From: JAWPMT01 sp965242775
GTDB taxonomy: Bacteria > Bacteroidota > Bacteroidia > Cytophagales > Cyclobacteriaceae
Direction: 5' to 3'
Assembly (NCBI GenBank): GCA_965242775.1
Contig: CBDETI010000022.1
Coordinates: 682,001 to 746,000 of the forward strand
DNA: 64,000 bases
Shown here: positions 26,848-34,483 of the stretch, one piece after another
Layout: the number at the start of each line of letters is the position of its first letter
How positions within the stretch are numbered: position 1 is the first letter of the stretch
The notes under the pieces: model-generated
Database searches by the model: none
The model's input: the letters and a program-made list of their open reading frames with translations, nothing else
Told to the model about the DNA's origin: nothing
Made by a program: the position numbers and the translations under genes

Positions 26848-28209
26848 ATGCGCTCCTTATTCGTCTTTTGCTGTATTGCTCTTCTCACGTCTTTATCCGG
26901 AGAAGCACAAACAAAAATTTTCGATTGCGAAATCGAGCAAAAACGTTCTTATCAGGTACATCATGTTGTGGATCGATCCCTCAATAAATCCTACCTGGTT
27001 ATTTCCTCCTACGACCAGGTCGACATTATTGCACTGGACTCCATCATGCAGATGTCGGGAAAGCGTAGTTATAGCATTGGCCTGAAAGAGGAAAAACACT
27101 ATCTCACTGAACTTCTGACATTTACAGCAGATAACGGAATTATTCACGGATTTTATGCGAACCATAACCTCACCATTGTTGGGTTCTTGGAATTTAATAT
27201 GCGCACTAAGCGGGGTGTCCGGCGAGGACAACTACCCATCGACCTGAACAGGAAAGATGAATTTCTATTTCATTATGTATCACAGGATATCTTCTACCTG
27301 GCCTCAGCGACAAAAAAAACAAGTGTTATAAAGGTGTACGCGGTTCGATCACCAAAGAATATCAAGCGCTCGCTTATTAGGGTGGACGTTTACAGAAACC
27401 TTCATGATATGTTCAAAACATTCAGTGAACCCAAGCCGATGGATGTCGGGGTGGTAATAGGTGATGCGGACCTCTCGGTGACTTCCAAGAAGATAAAAGC
27501 CTACCCTTCTGCCAATGCATTAAGAATCACGTTTGAAACCGTCGCTGGTACCGAAATCATCGATCTGGACCTGCCTAATCAGACCTACACCGACGACATC
27601 ATTCATTATCGTAAGTTCAAAAACGCCGGAAGCACGAACAATACCAATTCCTTCTTATCCGGAGATTTAAATTACATCGCCAGGTCTTCCGGGGCCGAGA
27701 TTTTTGTGTACGCCGAACGTAAGGGAGAGATTCAATCCTTATTTCAAGGCCGTTTTGCCAGGGAAGATGAGGAAATCCCTTTTGCAAATGAGCTACCAAC
27801 CGGCGAAAAGATTTGGACAAGTTCCAGGTTTTATAGAAATACCCCTAAAGATTTGATAAGAGATATTGACGATGGGAACATCGGGATTTCGGTAGCTGAG
27901 ACGGATACTTCTTACGTTTTGACCGTTGGCAATTTTAAAGAGACGACCAATCCACTGACAGACCCTTATGGCAGCAAAATATCTGGAAGGAATGAAGGTG
28001 AGTCGTCTTACTTCAAAGTCCAGCTCAGCAGGGAGTTTGAGCACTTTCCGGGAGCCCTTTCAGATCCGGATCAAACCAATTTGACTAGCTTCTTTACTGA
28101 AAAAGAACTTAAAGCGAGATATGTTTACACATTTAATGTCGCAGAATCGGAATATGTTTTTTTCCAGGACAAGAAGGAAAAACTGTTTAGCCTATATCAA
28201 TTGGATTAA
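26848..28209 (+). CDS. Unknown secreted protein heading the B12 ABC-transporter operon
   Basis: 453 residues with a signal peptide (MRSLFVFCCIALLTSLSGEAQ). No known domain is recognised. The chain is rich in short beta-strand-like segments with alternating hydrophobic residues (SYLVISSYDQVDIIALDSIM, GIIHGFYANHNLTIVGFLEF, NYIARSSGAEIFVYAE, TDTSYVLTVGNFKE), which may indicate a propeller or other all-beta fold; this is inference. The btuF-like gene starts inside its last 56 bases, so the two are probably translated from one message. Position suggests, but does not prove, a role in corrinoid capture or transfer. The riboswitch is on the other strand and does not cover this gene. Confidence 0.75.
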   Translation: MRSLFVFCCIALLTSLSGEAQTKIFDCEIEQKRSYQVHHVVDRSLNKSYLVISSYDQVDIIALDSIMQMSGKRSYSIGLKEEKHYLTELLTFTADNGIIHGFYANHNLTIVGFLEFNMRTKRGVRRGQLPIDLNRKDEFLFHYVSQDIFYLASATKKTSVIKVYAVRSPKNIKRSLIRVDVYRNLHDMFKTFSEPKPMDVGVVIGDADLSVTSKKIKAYPSANALRITFETVAGTEIIDLDLPNQTYTDDIIHYRKFKNAGSTNNTNSFLSGDLNYIARSSGAEIFVYAERKGEIQSLFQGRFAREDEEIPFANELPTGEKIWTSSRFYRNTPKDLIRDIDDGNIGISVAETDTSYVLTVGNFKETTNPLTDPYGSKISGRNEGESSYFKVQLSREFEHFPGALSDPDQTNLTSFFTEKELKARYVYTFNVAESEYVFFQDKKEKLFSLYQLD

Positions 28210-29260
28210 TTGTCTTCCGTGGGCATTTCTCGTTTTAGGATGTGTTGAGCAATCACAACAAAAGGAGGCGCACGGAGACACGCTAAATACTCGTATCAAC
28301 TATGCTTCTAACTTCGAGGTATCCGGAGATACAATAAAAGTGCTTCAACCTTCTCCAGGAGCTCCCGCGCAATTTTATAAACGCCCTCCCAATCCACTGA
28401 GAATCATCTGCACGTCCACCACCCATCTCCATTATTTGGAGCTGCTGGGCCTGGAAGACCGGCTCGTAGGATTTCCCAGCACGAAGTATATCTACTCAGA
28501 AAAAATTAGAAGTCAGGTGGCGTCAGGTAAAACGGTTGACATAGGACCTGATGGCAGCATCAATATTGAGATGGTTTTAAGCCTGCAACCCGATCTGGTC
28601 ATTGCCTTTGATGCAGGCAATGAAGGAAGGTCACTGAACCTAATGCAGGAAGCAGGTATTGCCGTTATGCTTAACGGAGATTACATGGAAACCACTGCTT
28701 TGGGTAGGGCTGAATGGCTCAAATTTTTCGGGGCAATCTTTGGGGTCGAAAAGCAAGCGGATTCCATTTTTTCCACAGTCGAAAGCAATTACTTACGTCT
28801 CCGGGCATTGGCGAGTAACCCGAAAAGGCGACCAACCATAATGACGGGTATTCCATACGGTGGCACGTGGTTCCTGCCTGGTGGAGACAATGCCTCGGCA
28901 GTCTTTTACCAAGAAGCAGGTGGAAATTACCTCTGGTCAGACGACACCAACACTGGATGGATTGAACGATCGCTGGAGACTGTTTATGACAATGCCAACG
29001 ATGCTGAGTTTTGGCTGGGAACAGGAACCTACGGAAACTTGAGTACCCTAGTGAGTAGCGATGAGCGGTTCGCAGGCTTTGCTCCTGTAAGGAATGGCAA
29101 CGTATTCAACTATGATAAGCGAATGATACCGGAAGGAGGCAATGATTATTTCGAATCGGCGTACGTACGACCTGACCTGATACTGGCGGATTTAATAGCT
29201 ATTATTCAACCAACGCTGCTACCAGAACATGAACTGGTGTATTATCAAAGATTGAAATGA
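28154..29260 (+). CDS. btuF: Periplasmic cobalamin-binding lipoprotein of an ABC importer, BtuF-like
   Basis: 368 residues from the ATG at 28154, which gives a basic n-region (RTRRKN), a hydrophobic stretch and the lipobox LVLGC, although this start lies inside the preceding gene. The fold is a type III (helical-backbone) binding protein: RIICTSTTHLHYLELLGLEDRLVGF, SINIEMVLSLQPDLVIAF, AEWLKFFGAIFGVEKQAD, IMTGIPYGGTWFLPGGDNAS and a C-terminal ESAYVRPDLILADLIAI. This family binds corrinoids, haem or Fe-siderophores; the adjoining riboswitch-controlled btuB makes B12 the best guess. Its TGA overlaps the permease ATG (ATGA). Confidence 0.88.
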   Translation: MFFSRTRRKNCLAYINWINCLPWAFLVLGCVEQSQQKEAHGDTLNTRINYASNFEVSGDTIKVLQPSPGAPAQFYKRPPNPLRIICTSTTHLHYLELLGLEDRLVGFPSTKYIYSEKIRSQVASGKTVDIGPDGSINIEMVLSLQPDLVIAFDAGNEGRSLNLMQEAGIAVMLNGDYMETTALGRAEWLKFFGAIFGVEKQADSIFSTVESNYLRLRALASNPKRRPTIMTGIPYGGTWFLPGGDNASAVFYQEAGGNYLWSDDTNTGWIERSLETVYDNANDAEFWLGTGTYGNLSTLVSSDERFAGFAPVRNGNVFNYDKRMIPEGGNDYFESAYVRPDLILADLIAIIQPTLLPEHELVYYQRLK

Positions 29261-30294
29261 TTGGAAAACGGCGTTGGGTCCTTACTTTTTGGTTACTGAT
29301 TGGCCTGATGGCAGGACTGACATTAATCAATATCGCCTTTGGATCTGTGAAAATCCCCCTGGGGGGTGTCGGCGCCTTTCTGCTGGAAGGGTCTTCAGGA
29401 AGCGCGAGTTGGGATGCCATTTTGGCCCAATTTCGATTGCCAAAAGCCATAACCAGTATTTGTGTGGGTGCGGCGTTGGGCATAAGCGGCTTACAAATGC
29501 AAACGCTTTTCAGGAATCCGCTGGCAGGGCCATTTGTTTTGGGTATCAGTTCCGGCGCCGGGTTGGGAGTGGCACTCACCATCTTCATTGGTTTCTATTT
29601 TGGCTTCCTCCTTGACCTCACCGGGCTTGGGCGAAACTGGCTCTTTGTCATTTCCGCCGGGTTAGGTTCCTTGGCGGTGCTTACTGTTATTTTGATCGCC
29701 TCCATCCGTGTCAGAGACGGTGTTAGCCTACTGATCATCGGGCTCATGTTTGGAACTGTCACCAGTGCTGTTGTGAGCGTGTTACAATTTTTCAGTCAGG
29801 CGGAAAATATCCAAGCATATGTGTTTTGGTCTTTCGGAAGCGTGAGTGGTGTTTCGAGATCAGAGCTCCAAATATTAGTAAGTGTGATTCTACTAGGGTT
29901 GATCGGGGCTTTCTTTCTGTCAAAACACCTGAATGCGCTATTGCTTGGCGAAAGCTATGCAGAAAGTATGGGGCTCAATATACGGAGGGCCAGGTTTTTG
30001 ATCATCGCCAATACCAGCTTGCTGGCAGGATCTGTGACCGCTTTTTGTGGACCGATCGGCTTCATAGGGCTAGCAGTACCTCACCTGTCTCGGATGTTAT
30101 TCAATACCTCCAATCACCTGCTGCTTTCACCATTGGTAATGATCTTAGGGGCATGTCTCATGCTGGTTTTTGATTTTCTTTCCCAGGTACCAGGATTTGA
30201 CCTCACCTTACCGTTAAATGCGGTGACTTCTTTGTTTGGGGGACCTTTCGTCATTTGGATGATCCTGAGAAAACGTTCTATCAACTATTCCTGA
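29257..30294 (+). CDS. btuC: FecCD/BtuC-type ABC transporter permease
   Basis: 345 residues with about ten membrane helices, starting TFWLLIGLMAGLTLINIAFGS. Family motifs include LAQFRLPKAITSICVGAALGISG, the conserved LQMQTLFRNPLAGPFVLGIS with SGAGLGVAL, GESYAESMGLNIRRAR (coupling to the ATPase) and GPIGFIGLAVPHLSRML. It forms the membrane channel of the importer with the neighbouring binding protein and ATPase. It overlaps btuF by four bases and precedes btuD by five. Confidence 0.93.
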   Translation: MIGKRRWVLTFWLLIGLMAGLTLINIAFGSVKIPLGGVGAFLLEGSSGSASWDAILAQFRLPKAITSICVGAALGISGLQMQTLFRNPLAGPFVLGISSGAGLGVALTIFIGFYFGFLLDLTGLGRNWLFVISAGLGSLAVLTVILIASIRVRDGVSLLIIGLMFGTVTSAVVSVLQFFSQAENIQAYVFWSFGSVSGVSRSELQILVSVILLGLIGAFFLSKHLNALLLGESYAESMGLNIRRARFLIIANTSLLAGSVTAFCGPIGFIGLAVPHLSRMLFNTSNHLLLSPLVMILGACLMLVFDFLSQVPGFDLTLPLNAVTSLFGGPFVIWMILRKRSINYS

Positions 30295-30299
30295 AAGCC

Positions 30300-31256
30300 A
30301 TGCTACAGACCAGCGCTTTGAGTATCGGCTATGATCCCGATTTTCCCTTGCAACAAGACATTGACCTGGCACTTGCCAAGGGGGAAATAGTCTCTCTGAT
30401 GGGTCAAAATGGCGTAGGCAAAACCACCTTTATCAAAACCTTGAATGGCTTGCTCAAGCCTTTAGCTGGTGAAGTGCTTGTCGACGGAAAAAATATCAAA
30501 ACGCTTTCACGGCATACACTCGCTCGCAAGTTTTCCGTAGTATTGACGGACAAACCTGGTGTCGGCAATCTTTCTGTGAATGAATTGATAGCGTTGGGTC
30601 GCCACCCACACAATCACTGGCTTGGGATTTTGTCATTACAAGACAAAAAATCCGTTGAGCGGGCCATCGACTTGTGCAAAATCAACTATCTGGCAGACAG
30701 ACAGATACGTGAATTGAGTGACGGTCAGCTGCAAAAAGTAATGATTGCAAGAGCGCTGGCTCAGGAGACAGATATTATAGTGCTTGACGAACCTGTCGCT
30801 CACCTTGACCTTAATAATAAAATTGAAGTACTACTCTTATTGAGGGAAATTGCCAACCAGGGAAAGGCCGTGCTTATTTCAACGCACGACCTACAGCTGA
30901 CCTCTCAGCTTTCGGACCGGTTATGGCTTTTTAATTTCAATGCACCCATCCAAAGTGGACTCCCGGAGGATCTAATCGTGTCTGGGAAACTGGAAAAAGC
31001 GCTCTACCTGAGTGAACACCCATTCGACCTGGTTCATCAACGGTTGAATTGGCCGCCGAAAGGACCCTCAGTAGTACTAGAGGGAAACGAAGAGGTTGTT
31101 TTTTGGACTGAACAAGCTTTGAACCGATCCGGGTTTCGCAAGAGCGATGAAGGACCGGTGGTCAATTGCAATAGCGGTGAATGGAGGTGCGGAACGCTGG
31201 TGTTTGAGACCATTGAAACGCTGGTGCAACACTTAAAACTGAAAAGTTCTATTTAA
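30300..31256 (+). CDS. btuD: ABC transporter ATP-binding protein, BtuD-like, with C-terminal extension
   Basis: 318 residues from the ATG at 30300; upstream frame lies within btuC. It contains Walker A MGQNGVGKTTF, a Q-loop region, signature LSDGQLQKVMIARALA, Walker B IIVLDEPVAHLD and switch His in LISTHDLQL. Typical BtuD/FecE proteins are near 250-260 residues; here about 80-90 residues follow the ATPase core (from around PEDLIVSGKLEKALYLSE to the end), with VVFWTEQALNRSGF and GTLVFETIETLVQHL, a possible small alpha/beta domain. It powers uptake through BtuC. Confidence 0.92.
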   Translation: MLQTSALSIGYDPDFPLQQDIDLALAKGEIVSLMGQNGVGKTTFIKTLNGLLKPLAGEVLVDGKNIKTLSRHTLARKFSVVLTDKPGVGNLSVNELIALGRHPHNHWLGILSLQDKKSVERAIDLCKINYLADRQIRELSDGQLQKVMIARALAQETDIIVLDEPVAHLDLNNKIEVLLLLREIANQGKAVLISTHDLQLTSQLSDRLWLFNFNAPIQSGLPEDLIVSGKLEKALYLSEHPFDLVHQRLNWPPKGPSVVLEGNEEVVFWTEQALNRSGFRKSDEGPVVNCNSGEWRCGTLVFETIETLVQHLKLKSSI

Positions 31257-31411
31257 CCGCTCCATCAACATTTCTTCTGAAATGGAAAGTAGGCATCAAT
31301 ATTGCATCTCAACATTCAAAAAGTTAAAAAATTATAATACACGTGTCTATTTCTACCGACAGGTGCAACCTATCAAAAACAAGTTGCATCTTGCCTCCAA
31401 AGGTCACTAAC

Positions 31412-32698
31412 ATGTCAAAGGTCAAAAACTCATTTTTCATATTGTTAATACTGTGCGGCAGTCATGTACTCGGGCAGGGCTCCCGAGTAATCACCGGCAC
31501 GATCAAAGATCAGGCGAACCAGGAATCCCTACCATTTGCCACAGTCAACCTGAAAGGCACCTCTATAGGCACCATCTCCAATGCAACAGGGGAGTTTGTT
31601 TTCAAGTGCCCAAATGTCGATGGCGCCATCTTGTTTAGTTTCATTGGCTATCACTCTTTGGAGATACCGCTATCAGATATTGGTGAAAGACCCTTGGAAA
31701 TAACTCTGGAACCCAGTTTTATAGAATTGAATGAACTTATCGTCAGGCCGCTGAGTGCAGAGCAATACATGCGACGGGTAGTACGCAAATTTGTTGATAA
31801 CTACGCCAATGAACCCTTTGAAACCCGCGCGTACTACCGGGAAAAGTTCATCGAAAATGACAAGCCTATTCAATACTCCGAAGGGTTTTTCAAAACTTAC
31901 TATCCCGACTTCCAAAATGACTCTACGCTACATCAACTGCTGCTCTATCGACGTGCCGACGACTTGCGGGATATCGCGTTCATGGAGCGCACAAGGCTGA
32001 AAAAGGAAGCCAAAGAGCGGCGAAAGGCAAAGAAAAATGGAGAAGAATATGATGAGGAAAACTCGGACAGTGATATCATCTCGGTAGCCTTTGGCGGACC
32101 CAAGGAGGTGATTTCCGACGATCCGGTTATTGGCCCGGAGGATTTTCTGGATACACTCAAGTTTAAAAAATACAAATACGAATACGGCGAGAATTCCAGT
32201 TATCAAGGGCGTAAGCTGCTGACCGTCAATTTTAAAACCAGGGGCAAGGTCGAACACATAAAACAATCAGGTAAAATTCTGATCGACGAGAATTCTGACG
32301 CTATTGTCTCCGTAGAATACGACGGCAAATTTGTCGTGCCGCTTTGGGCCAAACCAATTCTTTTCGCTTTCGGCTTGGCCATTGAAAGCCCTCGATTCCT
32401 TAAAAAAGTGCGGTATCAGGAAATAGACGGTCGCTGGTACCCTGAAAACATCATGATGCAGGCGGACATTGGTTTAACTAAGCGTTACATGTTTAAATCC
32501 AATGACAAGTCAGATTTTGACATTGAGCAGGTATTCTTTGTTCAATCGATCAATACTGAAAGCCCTCAGGTAATTGCCGAAGAGAATCAGTTTGATGCCG
32601 ATGAAGAGATCGAAGAGCAGGTCGTGGAATTGGATGGGCTCGATTGGACCAAGGTGAATGTGCTCCGGGTGGAAAGCGACTTTGTCGGGGCTAACTAG
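31412..32698 (+). CDS. Carboxypeptidase-regulatory-like domain protein, probably periplasmic or outer-membrane-associated
   Basis: 428 residues from the ATG at 31412, which starts a signal peptide (MSKVKNSFFILLILCGSHVLGQ). Residues about 25-105 are a CarboxypepD_reg-like beta-sandwich (ITGTIKDQANQESLPFATVN, GTISNATGEFVFKCP, SFIGYHSLEIPL). A segment around AEQYMRRVVRKFVDNYANEP follows, as in DUF5686-type proteins, then a charged Lys/Glu-rich loop (RLKKEAKERRKAKKNGEEYDEE) and a beta-rich C-terminal part with SIEYDGKF-like strands and GRWYPENIMMQ. The long outer-membrane barrel of full DUF5686 proteins is absent. No clear partner adjoins. Function unknown. Confidence 0.8.
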   Translation: MSKVKNSFFILLILCGSHVLGQGSRVITGTIKDQANQESLPFATVNLKGTSIGTISNATGEFVFKCPNVDGAILFSFIGYHSLEIPLSDIGERPLEITLEPSFIELNELIVRPLSAEQYMRRVVRKFVDNYANEPFETRAYYREKFIENDKPIQYSEGFFKTYYPDFQNDSTLHQLLLYRRADDLRDIAFMERTRLKKEAKERRKAKKNGEEYDEENSDSDIISVAFGGPKEVISDDPVIGPEDFLDTLKFKKYKYEYGENSSYQGRKLLTVNFKTRGKVEHIKQSGKILIDENSDAIVSVEYDGKFVVPLWAKPILFAFGLAIESPRFLKKVRYQEIDGRWYPENIMMQADIGLTKRYMFKSNDKSDFDIEQVFFVQSINTESPQVIAEENQFDADEEIEEQVVELDGLDWTKVNVLRVESDFVGAN

Positions 32699-32790
32699 GT
32701 GGGTAGTACTAAGTATTAGGCATTAAGTATAGGGTACTGGGTAATTGTCGCTACAAGTTCTTAGGGGAGGCTTTTTCTCTGATAATGGGT

Positions 32791-32843
32791 GTCATCGAGA
32801 GCCTGCAAAGCGATCCCATGAAGTGGGTATTAAGTATTAAGTA
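32791..32843 (+). repeat. Direct repeat, copy 1 (53 bp)
   Basis: Begins GTCATCGAGAGCCTGCAAAG and runs through CGATCCCATGAAGTGGGTAT to TTAAGTA. It matches the copy at 33090-33142 with two differences (A/C at base 8, T/C at base 39). Confidence 0.9.
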
Positions 32844-32892
32844 GTAGGTACAAAGTAGTGAGTTGTAGGAACGGGTGTTTTGCAGAGTCGTC

Positions 32893-32924
32893 ATTCCTGA
32901 TGAAGTGTAACGGAAGTCAGGAAT
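32893..32924. repeat. Inverted repeat ATTCCTGA...TCAGGAAT
   Basis: Two 8-base arms (32893-32900 and 32917-32924) flank a 16-base centre containing AAGTGTAACGG. The form is that of a dispersed palindromic intergenic element. Confidence 0.65.
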
Positions 32925-33089
32925 CTCCATTCCTCGTACTCAGAGAGATACCGGTATTTCTCCCTATCGATCTAAAACCGGGATGACGGAAAAGAGGCTC
33001 AAAAACTGCAATCACGGAAAGGAAGGGAACCCCAAAAAAATTGTGAAGGCAGTAAGGAACGGAAGCTTGAATGCCGCCTGGTCAGAATG

Positions 33090-33142
33090 GTCATCGCGAG
33101 CCTGCAAAGCGATCCCATGAAGTGGGTACTAAGTATTAAGTA
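33090..33142 (+). repeat. Direct repeat, copy 2 (53 bp)
   Basis: Second copy of the unit at 32791-32843, beginning GTCATCGCGAGCCTGCAAAG. It runs on into a further TAAGTATTAAGTATAGGGTAC tract that also resembles 32709-32738. Confidence 0.9.
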
Positions 33143-33256
33143 TTAAGTATAGGGTACTTAGTGATAGCGCCAAACGCGCTCGCGTAGTAGGGTACTATGG
33201 ATGCCCAACAACGCTTTTGATCTGCAACTCCAAACGTCACCCACGTGCATCGTAGA

Positions 33257-33276
33257 CGAGAATTTGCAAATTCTCG
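33257..33276. repeat. Perfect 20-bp palindrome
   Basis: CGAGAATTTG followed by its exact reverse complement CAAATTCTCG. It could form a cruciform or be a binding site for a dimeric protein; within a repeat island it may simply be part of a dispersed element. Confidence 0.8.
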
Positions 33277-33284
33277 CCATAATT

Positions 33285-33312
33285 CCCCTCCCCGGAGGGG
33301 CCAGGGGTGGGT
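33285..33312. repeat. C/G-rich dispersed element with inverted arms
   Basis: CCCCTCC and GGAGGGG arms (33285-33291, 33294-33300) are followed by CCAGGGGTGGG. From memory, very similar strings recur between genes in many Bacteroidota genomes. Confidence 0.6.
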
Positions 33313-33532
33313 TCTCAGGACCACTGATCACCTACCGACTCAGCAAATTGCTCCGCCATTCCTTGTAGTCGCTCCGCAATGACGGAAATCTAACATTAGC
33401 ATCGATAGAAAAGGGTAAAGCGAAAACAAGGCTAGCCCGAGCAGCTGGGTAGCGGGGCCGCCGTTTGAGCTACCCGCGAGGGAGCTTAGTGAGCTGGCAT
33501 GTGCGATGGTAGTGAGGCACCAAAACAGGATA

Positions 33533-33561
33533 ATAAAAAAGCCCCTTACAAGAAGGGGCTC
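33533..33561 (-). terminator. Rho-independent terminator after the DUF547 gene
   Basis: On the minus strand AGCCCCTT pairs with AAGGGGCT around a 5-base loop and is followed by TTTTTTATTA. It lies 51 bases past the stop of the gene at 33612-34313. Confidence 0.9.
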
Positions 33562-33611
33562 CATAAGGCAGTATCACCAAAACCTAACCTATACCACTAC
33601 TACTCACTACC

Positions 33612-34313
33612 TTATTGTATGTTCAATGCCCAGTCATATTCGTAAAACTTAGGCGATTTCGTTGCGTCCAGCTTGGAAGTCCGATATATGTTCACATAAT
33701 CTATCAACGACTGACCTTTCTTCTCAAAATCGGCTCGATACCAGTTGAATATTTGTGATAACGCTACTTTCTTATCAACTGATATAAACCAGTCAAGGTT
33801 CAAAACAAATTTTGTCCTTTGCTCCAACTGCTCTTCCAGATCGTCAGGCGTATAAGCGAAATTCGCCAATGGGGGACAGCTCTTGGCCGCGCAAACCAAG
33901 ACAAAGTGTAACCGCGCATCATTGAACTCCTTCATCAAAGTACCTTTCTCCAACTGGTCCAATGTCAACGAAGCATTGCCCACTTTATGATTGATCCCTT
34001 TGAAAAAAAGTGGATTGTCTAGTGGACTTTTGAGAGGCATCAGCTCTACCACCTGCTTGATGACTAATATATTGTAGGTATTGATCAAAAAAGCCTTACA
34101 CTCAGTTGCCGTCAATTCTTCAAAATTGGTATCTGCAATAGTCGATAATAGCGTTTGAAGTGAAGTAGGGTCCGCTTTGATGTCTTTATAAGCTACCTGA
34201 CCTTCGTCATCCACATGTTCGCCAAAAAAAGCATTGGCTTGCGCATAAAAATCAGGCTGTGCTATGGTCGAGAAAGTAGATAGAAATAATACTATTACGA
34301 TATTCTTTTTCAT
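33612..34313 (-). CDS. DUF547 domain protein, secreted
   Basis: 233 residues with a signal peptide (MKKNIVIVLFLSTFSTIAQ). The DUF547 pattern is clear: AFLINTYNILVIKQVVE, GINHKVGNASLTLDQLE, RLHFVLVCAAKSCPPLANFA with its conserved Cys, and FNWYRADFEKKGQSLIDYVN. DUF547 proteins are widespread envelope proteins of unknown activity; a thiol-hydrolase-like role has been suggested for the Cys but is unproven. It is a single gene with its own terminator, divergent from the FAD oxidoreductase. Confidence 0.9.
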   Translation of the reverse strand: MKKNIVIVLFLSTFSTIAQPDFYAQANAFFGEHVDDEGQVAYKDIKADPTSLQTLLSTIADTNFEELTATECKAFLINTYNILVIKQVVELMPLKSPLDNPLFFKGINHKVGNASLTLDQLEKGTLMKEFNDARLHFVLVCAAKSCPPLANFAYTPDDLEEQLEQRTKFVLNLDWFISVDKKVALSQIFNWYRADFEKKGQSLIDYVNIYRTSKLDATKSPKFYEYDWALNIQ

Positions 34314-34483
34314 TTTTTCAAGATCGATTTACAGGACAGAAACGGCAGGCCGCACATGAAGTTAGCAATGTACTGCACCGATTCGGCAATGTGTCAATGG
34401 ATTGACATAAGTGAACGAATATCGGTAACTTGAAAACTCTCACGCCAATTCCGGCCTTTATTTGAAATTGAAAACTGCCCCTA

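Larger units (their letters stand above)
32699..33611. other. 0.9 kb non-coding, repeat-rich island
   Basis: No convincing coding frame crosses this stretch: the open frames are short, lack starts with support and read through repeats. It contains two 53-bp direct copies, several TAAGTATT-rich tracts, an inverted repeat, a perfect 20-bp palindrome, a CCCCTCC...GGAGGGGCCAGGGGTGGG element and, at the end, a terminator for the DUF547 gene. Sequences of this style (GCTCCGCAATGACGG, GGAAGTCAGGAAT) are, as far as I recall, scattered through many Bacteroidota genomes between genes. Confidence 0.8.

Noticed and set aside
32791..33142. Possible CRISPR-like array in the repeat island
   Set aside because: There are only two 53-bp copies, about 250 bp apart, with no regular spacers and no cas genes.
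33136..33564. Short minus-strand open frames within the repeat island
   Set aside because: They read through repeats and palindromes, have odd composition and no start support.
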